Assembly: GCA_963772445.1 (NCBI GenBank)
Contig: CAVYXK010000014.1
Span: 744,001-808,000, forward strand
Direction of reading: 5' to 3'
DNA from: CAVYXK01 sp963772445
GTDB taxonomy: Bacteria; Pseudomonadota; Alphaproteobacteria; Acetobacterales; Acetobacteraceae
DNA: 64,000 nucleotides
In this document: positions 24,703-34,192 of the stretch, piece after piece
Position numbering within the stretch: the first letter of the stretch is position 1
How the letters are laid out: each line of letters opens with the position of its first letter
Notes under the pieces: model-generated
What the model was told of the DNA's origin: nothing
Databases searched by the model: none
What the model saw: only the letters and a program-made list of their open reading frames with translations
Program-made: the position numbers and the translations under genes

Positions 24703-26046
24703 TAAGGGCGCGCCGAGCAATAAACGAATCGGGCTGCCCGCAAGAACGCAGGAATAGAATTGCAATTTCGCTAGGCACGACGCGGCGCCCCGAGACAATC
24801 CTGAGCGAGTGATCGACGTTGACGACATCCGGCAACGCTGGCGGCAGGCGGCGAAATTTCTCGACGAACGTCGCCGACGGCTGTTCGCCGCCAACGAGGC
24901 CATGGCGCAAGGCTACGGCGGGGTCACGGCAACGGCGGCGGCGACTGGCTTGGCGCGCAGCACGATCAATCGCGGCATCCGCGAGCTGCAATCGGCAAGC
25001 AACGATATCGGCAACCGGGTGCGCCGTCCTGGCGGCGGTCGCAAGAGCGCGGTGGCGCATCAGCCAGGCTTGCCGACGGCGCTGGAGGCGTTGATCGAAG
25101 ACGCCATCCGGGGGGACCCCTCTTCGCCGCTGCGCTGGGTCAGCCGGAGCCTGCGTCACCTCGTCAAGGCGTTGGCCGAGCAAGGGTTCGAGGCCAGTCA
25201 GCGGGTGGTGGCGAACCTGCTACGTGAGTTGAAATATAGCTGTCAGGCCAACCGCAAGACCCGCGAGGGGGCCAGCCATGCGGACCGCGACGCGCAGTTC
25301 GCGCACATCAATGCGACGGTGACGGCAGCGCTCGCGGCCGGTGAGCCGGCGATCTCCGTCGATACGAAGAAGAAGGAACTGGTCGGCGATTTCAAGAACG
25401 CCGGCCGGGAGTTGCGTCGCCAGGGGGAACCCGAGACGGTTCGCGTGCACGACTTCGAACTGCCGGAACTCGGCAAGGTCGCCCCCTATGGCGTCTACGA
25501 TATCGCCGCCAACCATGGTTGGGTCAGCGTCGGCATCGACGCCGATACCGGGGCCTTCGCTGTCGAGAGCATCCGGCGCTGGTGGCAGAAGCTGGGTCAG
25601 GCGCGCTATCCCAACGCCAGCCGTCTGGTGATCACGGCGGACTGCGGTGGCAGCAACGGCTCGCGGGTGAAGCTCTGGAAACGCGAGCTGCAACGCTTCG
25701 CCAACGAGACCGGCCTGAGAATAACAGTGACCCACCTGCCGCCCGGCACCAGCAAGTGGAACAAGATCGAGCACCGTCTGTTCGCCTTCATCACCCAGAA
25801 CTGGCGCGGCAAGCCACTGGTCAGCCACCTGGTGATTGTGCAGCTCATCGGAGCCACGACGACCGAGACCGGCCTTCAGGTGTGCTGCGAGATCGACGCC
25901 AATCTCTACCCCCGCGGCATCAAGGTCAGCGAGCAGGAGATGCTGGCGATCAACATCTCCCGCGACGATTTTCACGGTGAATGGAACTATTCCATATCAC
26001 CTAATCAACAACCTCCTTGACGCGGTTATTTCTCGGCAGGCCCTAA
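24703..26046 (+). mobile_element. ISAzo13-family insertion sequence
   Basis: One transposase gene is flanked by imperfect inverted repeats: TAAGGGCGCGCCGAGCAATA on the left and, as reverse complement, TTAGGGCCTGCCGAGAAATA on the right, sharing AGGGC--GCCGAG-AATA. The element is about 1.34 kb. No clear target duplication is seen beside these positions, so the exact ends may differ by one to three bases. The transposase frame is intact and could be active. Confidence 0.75.
24809..26020 (+). CDS. ISAzo13-family transposase
   Basis: The 403-residue protein matches the ISAzo13 family. An N-terminal helix-turn-helix region (GVTATAAATGLARSTINRGI) is followed by the family stretch ISVDTKKKELVGDFKNAG, then GVYDIAANHGWVSVGIDADT, LVITADCGGSNGSR and HLPPGTSKWNKIEHRLF, which hold the acidic DDE-type catalytic residues. 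The start is GTG 24809. The gene looks complete and undamaged, unlike the ISL3 and IS4-type copies in this window. Confidence 0.9.
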   Translation: MIDVDDIRQRWRQAAKFLDERRRRLFAANEAMAQGYGGVTATAAATGLARSTINRGIRELQSASNDIGNRVRRPGGGRKSAVAHQPGLPTALEALIEDAIRGDPSSPLRWVSRSLRHLVKALAEQGFEASQRVVANLLRELKYSCQANRKTREGASHADRDAQFAHINATVTAALAAGEPAISVDTKKKELVGDFKNAGRELRRQGEPETVRVHDFELPELGKVAPYGVYDIAANHGWVSVGIDADTGAFAVESIRRWWQKLGQARYPNASRLVITADCGGSNGSRVKLWKRELQRFANETGLRITVTHLPPGTSKWNKIEHRLFAFITQNWRGKPLVSHLVIVQLIGATTTETGLQVCCEIDANLYPRGIKVSEQEMLAINISRDDFHGEWNYSISPNQQPP

Positions 26047-26094
26047 ATCTTATTCTTGCGATCAGCTGCCGGCCAGTTCCGGCGCGAGACCTTT

Positions 26095-27714
26095 TCAGGC
26101 TTTTATCTGCTGCAGGGCGGGGCGAGAGACGCCAGTCGGCTTCATAGTGCTCGCCGAGAGGTGAGCGCCATCACCCGTGACCGGCAACGTCTCGGCGCGC
26201 CGCACCAGAAGCATCGTGAACAGCGCCGCCGCGGCAACCGCGGCCGCCAGCAGCGCCGCCGCAGCGAACCCATAGGCGAAGGCCACATTGCCGATGTGCC
26301 AGATGCTCGCTCGCAGTGCTTCCGGGACCGTACCGACGATGCCTGCGACGTCACCCGACGTCACGTGCTTGGAGAGTTCCGCAACCTTCTCGGCATCGAG
26401 CCCGGCCGCGACACCGCTAGCGATCAAGCTGCGCGAAGCGACGTGCGCCAGTACGGCACCGAGCGCGGCGACCCCAAGCAGCAGGCCGATAAACCGCGTC
26501 GTAGCGGTGAGTCCCGAAGCCATGCCGGCGCGCTGCGCCGGGACCGCGCCCTGCATGACCCTCGTCGTTTCACTGTTGAGCAGCCCGGCGCCGGCACCGG
26601 CGACCAGCATGCCGAGAAGGAAGACGGAATAGGGCAAGGAGAAGCGTGCGAGCGCCCACAGCCGCAGGTTTCCGATCACGGTCGTCATTAATCCGGCGGT
26701 CAGCAGGGTGCGCCCGGAATAGTGACGCGCCAGCCCGGCGCCAAGTCGCGGCGTGAGGAACATCGGCAAAGCGAAAGGCAACATCGCCAACCCCGCCATC
26801 GCTGGCGAGAGACCGAACGCGTTCTGCAGAAACAGCGGCAGGTAGAAGATCATGACCTGCGCTCCGCCGGCATAGCCCAGCATGGCGAATGCCGATCCGA
26901 GGAAGGTGGACTGAGCGAACAGCGTGAAATCGACCATAGGCCGCTTCTGGGCCAGTTCGACGAAGAGGAACGCAACGAGAAGCACAGCCGCACCGACGAA
27001 GCGCTCAACCATCGGCCGCGCCGTCCAGCCGAGCGCGTTGCCATCGATCAGCGCCCAGATCAGCAGGAAGAGCCCAGTGCTGAACGTCAGAATTCCGGCA
27101 TAGTCGAGACGCTTGGCTTCGTGATCGCGCGATTCATCCACGAAGGCCGCAAGCGCGATGAACAAAGGGATGCAGATCGGCGGGTTGATGAGGAAGGCCC
27201 AACGCCAACCGAAGAGATCCGTGACGACGACGCCGACGATCGGGCCACCGGTCATCGCGATGCCAAGGCACGTGCCCCAGAAGGCATAGGCTTTTGGCCG
27301 CTCCTGCTGGGCAAACGCATGATTGATGATCGCGAGCGTTGCGGTCACCAGCAGGCTCGCACCAACGCCCTGTAGCGCCCGCGCAAGGTCCAGTATCAGG
27401 GCGGATTGCGCCAAGCCGCAGAGGCCGGACGCCACCGCAAAGACCGCGAGGCCGATCAGTATCGCGCGCTTGCGCCCATACCGGTCGGCATAGGAGCCGG
27501 CAGCGAGCAGCAGCGCCGCGAAACTCAGCACGTAAGCGCTGATCACCCATTCGATGTCGGCTAAGCCGGCGCCGAGTTCCCGCGCGATCGACGGCAGCGA
27601 CACGGCGACGATGTTCAAATCGAGCATGATCACCAACGTCGCAAGCGACGTCGCAACGAGAATGCGGCGCTTGGCTCGCGCGGCCTGATCGGCAGGGACA
27701 GGAGAGCTGCCCAT
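26095..27714 (-). CDS. DHA2-family MFS efflux transporter (EmrB/QacA type)
   Basis: The 539-residue protein has about 14 membrane segments and the DHA2 signatures TLVIMLDLNIVAVSLPSIAR (motif D1), WVISAYVLSFAALLLAAGSY, ADRYGRKRAILIG (motif A) and LQGVGASLLVTATLAII. Such proteins export drugs and toxic organics by proton antiport. It lies downstream of an azoreductase gene and an enoyl-CoA hydratase-like gene and near a divergent LysR gene, so it probably exports compounds sensed by that regulator. ATG 27714 is the natural start. Confidence 0.88.
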   Translation of the reverse strand: MGSSPVPADQAARAKRRILVATSLATLVIMLDLNIVAVSLPSIARELGAGLADIEWVISAYVLSFAALLLAAGSYADRYGRKRAILIGLAVFAVASGLCGLAQSALILDLARALQGVGASLLVTATLAIINHAFAQQERPKAYAFWGTCLGIAMTGGPIVGVVVTDLFGWRWAFLINPPICIPLFIALAAFVDESRDHEAKRLDYAGILTFSTGLFLLIWALIDGNALGWTARPMVERFVGAAVLLVAFLFVELAQKRPMVDFTLFAQSTFLGSAFAMLGYAGGAQVMIFYLPLFLQNAFGLSPAMAGLAMLPFALPMFLTPRLGAGLARHYSGRTLLTAGLMTTVIGNLRLWALARFSLPYSVFLLGMLVAGAGAGLLNSETTRVMQGAVPAQRAGMASGLTATTRFIGLLLGVAALGAVLAHVASRSLIASGVAAGLDAEKVAELSKHVTSGDVAGIVGTVPEALRASIWHIGNVAFAYGFAAAALLAAAVAAAALFTMLLVRRAETLPVTGDGAHLSASTMKPTGVSRPALQQIKA

Positions 27715-27928
27715 GAACGGTTTCCTCAGATGAGAATGGAGATGCCTACGAGCCGATGTCCTCGGCCGAGAGGCGCTCGTCGCCTGCGACCGCGAGCAGC
27801 GTCTTCATGCTGATCCGCGAGGATCGTCCGGACGAAGAACAAATTACATTGCCGCCCTTTTCGCAGGCTCGTACCTCCGGCGCAAAGGCGCCGAGCGTAG
27901 AGATCGGCATGTGCTCCGTCCCCGCGCT

Positions 27929-28717
27929 TCACCGGTTGTTGAAGATCATTTCCGGAGGCTGGACGCCGCGATTTATGGCCTCTGCCCTACTCAAGAAGCC
28001 GCGCGTGCAATCCTCGGTATTGAAGAGATCCGTGACAACTTCGAGCATCACGGCGTCGGCCGCCGGGACACCGCCAGACGACCAGGCCTTGAGCAGTGTG
28101 CGGGTCGCCGCGTAGGACTTTGTAGGCCCGATCGCCAGTTTCTGTGCCATCACTTCGACTGTCTGGGCAAATTCGGCCTCCGGGACCACCTGTGTCGCGA
28201 TCCCAAGTTGGCCAGCCACTGGAGCGGAAATGGGTTCTCCGAGCATCGCGAAGCGCGACGCGCGTCCCCGACCAACCCGCTCAGCCAGACGCTGCAGCGC
28301 CCCTGCGGCCGGCACCATTCCCGCAGTCGCCTCTACGCAGCGAAAGACGGCGTTCTCCGCCGCAACGATGAAATCGCAGGCGAGGGCAAGCTCGAAGCCG
28401 CCGCCAAACGCCACGCCCTGGACGGCCGCGATGGTCGGTACCTTCAAAGCTTCGATCGCGCGATAGGACAGATTGACTTCCGCGATAAAGGTGCGGAACC
28501 AATTCACGTCCTTATCGGTCCACTCCCGCAGGTCGGAGCCGAAGCTGAAGTGGGGTCCTTCCGTCTGGACCACCAGAACACGGATGTCACTTTCGCTCGC
28601 GTCATGAACCGCCTGCCGAAGACATTCCGAAAATTGGCGATCAAGGAGGTTGCGGGGCGGATTGGCGAGGACGATGCGTCCAATTGCGCCCTGGCGTTCG
28701 AAGCGAACGGTTTTCAT
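27929..28717 (-). CDS. Enoyl-CoA hydratase/isomerase family protein
   Basis: The 262-residue protein has the crotonase fold. The first oxyanion-hole strand is seen in HFSFGSDLREW, and the second in AAVQGVAFGGGFELALACDF. VEATAGMVPAAGALQRLAERVG occupies the place of the catalytic-glutamate region, but the usual ELxLG pattern is changed, so hydratase chemistry is uncertain. It lies between the azoreductase gene and the MFS transporter gene on the same strand, with 77 and 214 bases between them. The substrate is unknown. Confidence 0.83.
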   Translation of the reverse strand: MKTVRFERQGAIGRIVLANPPRNLLDRQFSECLRQAVHDASESDIRVLVVQTEGPHFSFGSDLREWTDKDVNWFRTFIAEVNLSYRAIEALKVPTIAAVQGVAFGGGFELALACDFIVAAENAVFRCVEATAGMVPAAGALQRLAERVGRGRASRFAMLGEPISAPVAGQLGIATQVVPEAEFAQTVEVMAQKLAIGPTKSYAATRTLLKAWSSGGVPAADAVMLEVVTDLFNTEDCTRGFLSRAEAINRGVQPPEMIFNNR

Positions 28718-28794
28718 AGTTTGCGATTCCTTGGGTTGGTGATTATCGGGAGCAGGAGATACGAGAGGCGCGTCTCTAAAGAAGCGGCTGGCGG

Positions 28795-29427
28795 TCACGC
28801 CGCCTCGGCTAAGGCCTCGATCGTCCCGGCGATCGCCGCACGGGCGCGCGCGATGCCCTTTTCGGCCGTCTCCGGGCTCACCTTGAGACCTTCGATATGG
28901 ATGAAGCTGATATCTGTTAGGCCGAGGAAGCCCAGGACGCCGCGCAGATACGGCTCCTGGAAATCGAGCGACCGCGCCGGGCTGTCGCCGGTATAGAAGC
29001 CACCGCGCCCGGTGATCGCGACGACCTTTTTGCCCTTGAGCAGGCCCTCGGGACCGGAAGCGGTGTAGCGGAAGGTGCGACCGGCGTGCGCCACATGATC
29101 GATCCACGCCTTGAGCGTCGACGGGATCGAGAAGTTGTACATCGGCACTGCGAGCACGATGGTGTCGGCCGCCTCGAGCTCCTCGATGAGGCGATCGGCG
29201 AAGGCGACGCTTTTGGCCTGCTCGGTCGTCCGCTGCTCCGGCGGCGTTATCAGCGCGCCGAGCGCGTCGCTGGAGAGATGCGGCATCGAGGCAGGGGTGA
29301 GCACGCGCTCCGTCACCACCGCGCCGGGATGCGCCCGGCGCCACGCCGCGACGAACTCCTCGGCGATCTGCGCCGATTTCGACTGGTCGCCAAAGAGGCT
29401 CGAGCGGATCAGCAAAACATGGCTCAT
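28795..29427 (-). CDS. azoR: FMN-dependent NADH:quinone/azo oxidoreductase
   Basis: The 210-residue protein is a flavodoxin-fold NAD(P)H dehydrogenase of the AzoR type (PF02525): HVLLIRSSLFGDQSKSAQIA at the N-terminus binds FMN phosphate, and AVPMYNFSIPSTLKAWIDHV and GRGGFY form the flavin site. AzoR proteins reduce quinones and azo bonds with NADH. ATG 29427 (MSHVLL) was chosen over the upstream in-frame extension. It is divergent from a LysR gene, a common arrangement for quinone-responsive control. Confidence 0.9.
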   Translation of the reverse strand: MSHVLLIRSSLFGDQSKSAQIAEEFVAAWRRAHPGAVVTERVLTPASMPHLSSDALGALITPPEQRTTEQAKSVAFADRLIEELEAADTIVLAVPMYNFSIPSTLKAWIDHVAHAGRTFRYTASGPEGLLKGKKVVAITGRGGFYTGDSPARSLDFQEPYLRGVLGFLGLTDISFIHIEGLKVSPETAEKGIARARAAIAGTIEALAEAA

Positions 29428-29493
29428 AGGATGACTCCGTGAGAGAAGCGGGACCCTTCGCGGAGTCAGATGGCCCCTTCCATGCTCAGGATA

Positions 29494-29512
29494 ATCGCGC
29501 AAAATGTGCGAT
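29494..29512. promoter_or_regulatory. Candidate LysR operator ATCGCGCAAAATGTGCGAT
   Basis: This 19-base imperfect palindrome (eight-base arms, one mismatch, AAA centre) lies in the 111-base divergent region between azoR and the LysR gene. Its T-N11-A spacing is consistent with a LysR box. A second inverted repeat GACTCCG/CGGAGTC is at 29434-29466 beside the azoR start. Confidence 0.45.
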
Positions 29513-29538
29513 CAGCTCACACCAGGAGTATGAGATCA

Positions 29539-30486
29539 ATGGATCGGCTTGCCAGCATGCAGGCCTTCGTCGCCACCGCCGACGCCCGCAGCTTCACTGG
29601 GGCCGCCCGCCGGCTCGGGATGTCGCCCAGCATGGTCACCAAACACGTTGAAGCGCTCGAACGACGGTTGGGCGTGCCACTGCTGCATCGCTCCACACGC
29701 CGCCTGGTGCTGACCGAGGCCGGCGTCAATTACCGTGATAGCTGCCGGTCCCTTCTGGCCGAGGTGGACGAGGTCGAAGCTAGCATATCGGCCGATCGGC
29801 TGGAGCCGCGCGGCCTGTTGCGGGTCAATGTGCCGGTGATCCTCGGCGTACGACATATCGCGCCACTGCTGCCCGACTACGCCCGGCGCTATCCGGCCGT
29901 CACCGTCGAACTTGGGTTGACAAACCGGTTCGTCGATTTGGTCGAGGAGGGCTGGGACATCGCCGTCCGCTCCGGGCCTTTGGCGAACTCCGAGCTGCTC
30001 GCGCGCCCGCTCGGCACTTCACGCATGGTGGTCTGCGCCTCACCGGAATACCTTGCCGCAAATAGCAGGCCCCGCACGGTGTTCGATCTGGCGGAGCACA
30101 ATTGCTTGCGTTTCACTCCCGCCGGCAACGGCGCAGATACACACTGGCTGTTTCAGGGTCCCCATGGACTGGTCGCGCTCGAGGTCGGCGGCAACCTGCT
30201 CGCCAGTGACGCGAGCGTGCTGCACGCGGCGGCATTGGCCGGCCAGGGCATCCTGTTTGAACCAACCTTCCTAGTCGGCGAGGATCTTGCCCAGGGTCGG
30301 CTAGTCGAGATCGTCCTGGATCAGATACCGCGCAACATACCGATCTATGCGGTCTGGAGTCCCGCACGCCGCCTCTCGTCCAAGGTGCGCAGTTTTGTGG
30401 ATCTCTTAGCTGAGCACATGCGACCGGTACCACCCTGGGACCGGGGGCTGCCACGGTTGGACGGCCACGATGACGTACCGCCCTGA
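29539..30486 (+). CDS. LysR-family transcriptional regulator (CrgA-like)
   Basis: The 315-residue protein begins MDRLASMQAFVATADARSFT and has a winged helix-turn-helix in AARRLGMSPSMVTKHVEALE, then an effector-binding domain with the LRVNVPVILGVRHIAPLLPD and DLVEEGWDIAVRSG stretches typical of the CrgA group. ATG 29539 was chosen because it starts at the DNA-binding domain. It is divergent from azoR and probably controls azoR, the enoyl-CoA hydratase gene and the MFS exporter in response to a quinone or aromatic electrophile. Confidence 0.9.
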   Translation: MDRLASMQAFVATADARSFTGAARRLGMSPSMVTKHVEALERRLGVPLLHRSTRRLVLTEAGVNYRDSCRSLLAEVDEVEASISADRLEPRGLLRVNVPVILGVRHIAPLLPDYARRYPAVTVELGLTNRFVDLVEEGWDIAVRSGPLANSELLARPLGTSRMVVCASPEYLAANSRPRTVFDLAEHNCLRFTPAGNGADTHWLFQGPHGLVALEVGGNLLASDASVLHAAALAGQGILFEPTFLVGEDLAQGRLVEIVLDQIPRNIPIYAVWSPARRLSSKVRSFVDLLAEHMRPVPPWDRGLPRLDGHDDVPP

Positions 30487-30944
30487 ACGGAGCCGCGCCG
30501 GCGATTGCGTTTTGAGCTAGGCGCGGATCCGGTTCAGAAACTTCTCAGGCGGTCGCTCGTTCGCATCCTATCGGGCGGCGCTTGCCGGTCAGGTCCGGAC
30601 GCCTGAAGCCGTCGCGTGGAGGTTCCGTTTCGGCACCGACCTGACCTCGGGTTTGCTTTACCCCGGCGGCGGCTTACTACCAGATAGCGGGCATCGGCCA
30701 AGCGCCGATCGACTGGTCCGATGTCTGTCTCGCGACGGACTCTCCTGATAGGTGGCCTCGTGACGGTCTTTTTTGAGAAGCGCGGGTACCGCTTGATCGG
30801 CGGCCAGCAGAGGAAAATCGACCAATTGATGCCGATAGTCGCTGAAACCGAGCAAATCGCGGATCGCCGAAATTCCCTTTTGAAATCAAGAGCGCGAATT
30901 TTTGACGGATCGTGGAGTCGGTCTTTCGCTGTACACAGAAAGTA
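30487..30944. other. Intergenic region between LysR gene and ISL3 element, no gene recognised
   Basis: No frame on either strand gives a recognisable protein. The base composition falls toward the right (30820-30944 is visibly AT-richer than the surroundings), which suggests older mobile DNA next to the ISL3 insertion. Confidence 0.45.
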
Positions 30945-32322
30945 GGGTCTTCCGTGATTTGTGTGGGCGATCGACGGAGGTCAGAACACCGGAAGCATGC
31001 ATGAATGCTGACTTTCCTGGTCCTGGAGCCGGGCAAGCGGGCATGATGCGGCATGGCACAATCGGTCAAACGGCAGCGCCGGCTGTCGGGTGGGTATTCG
31101 TTCCCTGGTTTCCAGGCGCAAGCCAGGGTCAGCGGGGTGTTTGGCGACCGAGGTGTGCGGGTCGTCACGCCGGTCCGGCGCTCAAAAAAACCGCCTGCAG
31201 CGGCTGCGGCAGGGTGCAAACTGGCTGGTACGATCGCACGCGGCGACAAGTTCGCGACCTGCCCAGCGCAGAGTATCGCATCCTGTTGGACGTCAAGGTG
31301 CGGCGTATCGCCTGCCCCGCGTGCGGTGCCGTGAAACGCGAGCGGCTGGAATTCCTGGCCGACAACCCGCACTTCACCAAGCGCTTCGCCTTTTATGTCG
31401 GCCGCCGCTGCCGGCAGGCCTCGATCCGCGACGTTGCCCAAGAGCTGAAACTCACCTGGGACACGGTCAAGGCGCTGGAGATGCAGTACATGCGCGCCCA
31501 GATCGCCCGCGCCGGCGCGCCCGGCCCCCGAGCGATCGGTGTTGACGAGATCGCGGTCGCCAAGAGCCACACGTACCGCATCGTGGTCAGCGACCTGGAC
31601 CGCAAACGGGCGATCTGGTTCGGCGGGGATGACCGCTCCGAGGCCAGCATGGCCCAGTTCTACGATTGGCTGGGTCCGGAGAAGAGCGGCAAGCTCCGGC
31701 TGATTGTGATGGACATGTGGAAGCCGTTCCGCAACGTGGCACAGCAGAAAGCACCGCAGGCGGCGATCCTGTTCGACAAGTTCCACATTATGCGGCACCT
31801 GGGCGAGGCGCTCGATAAGGTGCGCAAGGCGGAATACGCCCGCCTGCGCGGCCAGGACCGGCGCTTTATCAAGGGACAGAAGTACACGCTGCTGTCGCAC
31901 CGCGACAATCTGACGCTGGACGGCAAGCGGTCGCTGGCGCTGCTGCTGGCTGCCAACAAACGATTGAATACCGCGTACCTGTTGAAGGAGTCATTCGGCC
32001 AGCTCTGGCACTACCGGCGCGAGGGCTGGGGCACGGCGGTTCTTCGAGAACTGGCGCGCCAGCCTCAAGTGGCAGCGGCTCAAGCCGTATGAGCGGTTCG
32101 CTGAGATGATCGACCGCCACTGGAACGGCATCGCGGCCTATTGCAGGCCGGAGAACAAGGTCTCGCTCGGCTTCGTCGAGGGGCTGAACAACAAGATCCG
32201 GGTGTTCCAGCGGCGTGCCTATGGGCTGAAGGACGAGGAATATCTTCGGCTCAAGGTGCTCTCATGCATGCTTCCGGTGCTATGACCCCCTCAAAATCAC
32301 CCACTCGATCTCCTGAAGACCC
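30945..32322 (+). mobile_element. ISL3-family insertion sequence (about 1.38 kb), transposase frame broken
   Basis: The element starts GGGTCTTCCGTGATTTGTGT and ends, as reverse complement, GGGTCTTCAGGAGATCGAGT; the inner part of both ends shares CACCGGAAGCATGCATGA. The ends are less alike than those of the 367-bp derivative at 19000, and no 8-bp duplication is visible (left flank AGAAAGTA, right flank TAAATTAT), so this copy is older or one side was rearranged. Its two ends match the left and right pieces of the derivative at 19000. Confidence 0.8.
31053..32285 (+). pseudogene. ISL3-family transposase, frame changes at two places
   Basis: The ISL3 DDE domain is clear: the zinc region CSGCGRVQTGWYDR and IACPACGAV, then GVDEIAVAKSHTYRIVVSDL (first Asp), RLIVMDMWKPFRN (second Asp), FDKFHIMRHLGEALDKVRK and, at the end, KVSLGFVEGLNNKIRVFQRR. 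From ATG 31053 the frame reads KRQRRLSGGYSFPGFQAQ up to VRRSKK, where a run of seven A (31184-31190) lies at the switch to the zinc-region frame. Near 32027-32030 one extra G breaks the frame again before ENWRASLKWQRL. The second change looks like damage or error; the first may be a slippage site. Confidence 0.78.
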
Positions 32323-32583
32323 TAAATTATATTACGCCTCACGCAAACGAGCTGTACCGGATTATGAAGTTTCCAGATGATAAAATACGCATGTCTGTTC
32401 CATGCTGAGAACATGACCACGACGTTATTGCAATGCGAGCAACAGCGAACCGACAGCCGTTGAACCGGCCCCGAGAGTCATCGCTCATGATGGCGGCACG
32501 CCCGACCACCATCGGCGCCACAGGGGGGATCTTTCGACGGTGCCGCTGGACCCGATTTTGGGCGTAGGCTCAGTGCATAGCGA
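32286..32583. other. AT-richer intergenic stretch, no gene recognised
   Basis: This stretch follows the ISL3 right end and is AT-richer than its surroundings for the first 150 bases. It contains the inverted GTAATATAAT piece that resembles the motif at 19388 and 53498. No protein is recognised on either strand. Confidence 0.4.
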
Positions 32584-32865
32584 CTAGGCCGCCACACGCC
32601 GCTCCACATGCGGACCGTGGCCAGCGGTAGTGTGCCCCGCCTCGGTCGCCGCGGCGCGGAAGTACTGCAGCAGGAAGACCCGCACCGCGCTGGTGCGGCC
32701 GCCTTCGTCGCGCAGCGCATCGACCCGGCGGATCAGACCATGCAGGTCCTGGCCCTCGCGTTGACAGATTTCCAGCAACGCGTCCCACAGCTCAGGCTCC
32801 AGGCGCATACTGGTGCGGCCGCTGCCGGCGACCACGTTGCGGTTGACAAGGCGACTGGCGGACAC
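32584..32865 (-). CDS. Ribbon-helix-helix domain protein
   Basis: The 93-residue protein matches the RHH_4 family (PF13467). SGRTSMRLEPELWDALLEIC contains the beta strand and first helix, and REGQDLHGLIRRVD and SAVRVFLLQYFRAA follow as in other alphaproteobacterial members. These are short DNA-binding proteins with few known targets. It stands alone, about 80 bases downstream of the DUF2336 gene on the same strand. No toxin partner is adjacent. Confidence 0.85.
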   Translation of the reverse strand: MSASRLVNRNVVAGSGRTSMRLEPELWDALLEICQREGQDLHGLIRRVDALRDEGGRTSAVRVFLLQYFRAAATEAGHTTAGHGPHVERRVAA

Positions 32866-32947
32866 GGGATTGCTCCATTGGCAAGACCGGCCCAGGGGAC
32901 CACAGCACCGTTAAAGGACCGCAAAGGCGAACGAAAGAAACAGCGAC

Positions 32948-34192
32948 TTAGCGGCCAATTCGTCGCAGGAAATCGAGCTGCCAGCGCATCTCCTCGACCG
33001 CTAGCGGAAAACCCCCGTTCGGTCCCGGTCCCAGCATCGCCGAGGGGCACAGGTGCGCCAGCGATGCCTGCACCGGTCCGGCCAGCTTCATGGAGAACCC
33101 GGCCTTCCAGATCAGGCTGACCAACCCCTTCGCGCTGCGCAGCAACACCGCGCGGTCCACCACTGCGACCGGCACGTCCGCCGCCACGGCGAGCAGCGCT
33201 GCCACCAGTCGAACATTGCCGCGCTGGATCGCGTCCTGCACGGCTTCCTCGGAGAGCTTGCGGCGCATCAGCAGCCGATGCGCCTCGGCAAGCGCCTGCT
33301 CCATCGTCGTGTCGAAGTCCGCGGCTGGTTTCGTCCCGGCGTCCGCCAGCCGTTGCTCGAGTCGCTGTCGCAACTCGGCGAGCAGGCCAGGTTCCAGATC
33401 AGCGCGGCTTGCCAGCACATCCAGCAGGTGGGTCGCCACGATCGACGACAGCGCGCGGGCGCTGCGCGGCGGCAGCGCCGGGCGGCGTACCAGGGGTTCG
33501 TGCCAGTCCTCGTGGTCGGCGGCGCGGGCGATCAACATGTCGAGGGCGGTCTCCCGGATCTGTGCCGACGGGTTTTCCAGCATCGCCCGGATGGCAGCAT
33601 TGTCTTCCCCGGCCGCAATCACGTCGGCGACGGTGGAATTGAGGTGCGGGCGGCGCGCCACGGCGATCGTAGTCGCCGCCGAGGACGGGGCGTTGAGCAA
33701 CGCAATCAGGTCCTCGGGCGTGAGCAGAGGCGAGAACCGGATGACCGGTTCGCTGACCGGCACCGCGCTGTCGCGGGCCAAGCGCAGCACCAGGCCACGC
33801 GGCGTGTCCGGCATCTGCTTGATCACGTCGGCGATCGCGGAGCGTACCCGGACCGCCTCGTCCTCCACGAGTGCGATCAGTGTATCGTCGGCCCGCCGCT
33901 GCAAGTGATCCTGCTCGCCGGTCGAAAGCTCCGGTGCCAGACTGGCGAGTTTGCGAGCCAGCAACGCGCGGATTCGCTCATCCGCATCGCGTGCCAGCAC
34001 TTGGTTGACCCGCGGTGGAGTCGCCGGATTCATGGCGAGCGCGGCACGCACCATGACCGCCGGATCGCCGGCGAGACGCTCCATAACGGCGGGCGGCGTG
34101 GCAGGGCTCGCACCTAGTCGAACCCGGGCAGCCTCATCCGGGTCAGGCGCCGCCCGAACAGGTCGTGCGGTTTGCGCCGGCATTCGCATCAT
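32948..34192 (-). CDS. DUF2336 domain protein (HEAT-like repeats)
   Basis: The 414-residue protein consists of HEAT-like helical repeats, seen in DPAVMVRAALAMNPATPP, DADERIRALLARKLASLAPE, DEAVRVRSAIADVIKQMPDT and NPSAQIRETALDMLIARA, and matches DUF2336 (PF10098), an alphaproteobacterial family with no settled function. The ATG is inside a four-base overlap with the stop of the PAS-GGDEF gene, so the two are translationally coupled. That pairing suggests a role in c-di-GMP or cell-cycle signalling, as an inference from context. Confidence 0.85.
   Translation of the reverse strand: MMRMPAQTARPVRAAPDPDEAARVRLGASPATPPAVMERLAGDPAVMVRAALAMNPATPPRVNQVLARDADERIRALLARKLASLAPELSTGEQDHLQRRADDTLIALVEDEAVRVRSAIADVIKQMPDTPRGLVLRLARDSAVPVSEPVIRFSPLLTPEDLIALLNAPSSAATTIAVARRPHLNSTVADVIAAGEDNAAIRAMLENPSAQIRETALDMLIARAADHEDWHEPLVRRPALPPRSARALSSIVATHLLDVLASRADLEPGLLAELRQRLEQRLADAGTKPAADFDTTMEQALAEAHRLLMRRKLSEEAVQDAIQRGNVRLVAALLAVAADVPVAVVDRAVLLRSAKGLVSLIWKAGFSMKLAGPVQASLAHLCPSAMLGPGPNGGFPLAVEEMRWQLDFLRRIGR

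Noticed and set aside
26095..30486. Composite transposon bounded by ISAzo13 and ISL3
   Set aside because: The two elements are of different families and cannot mobilise the segment together; the cluster looks like ordinary chromosomal genes.
30945..32322. 8-bp target duplication at the full ISL3 element
   Set aside because: The flanks AGAAAGTA and TAAATTAT do not match, even when the ends are moved by one or two bases.
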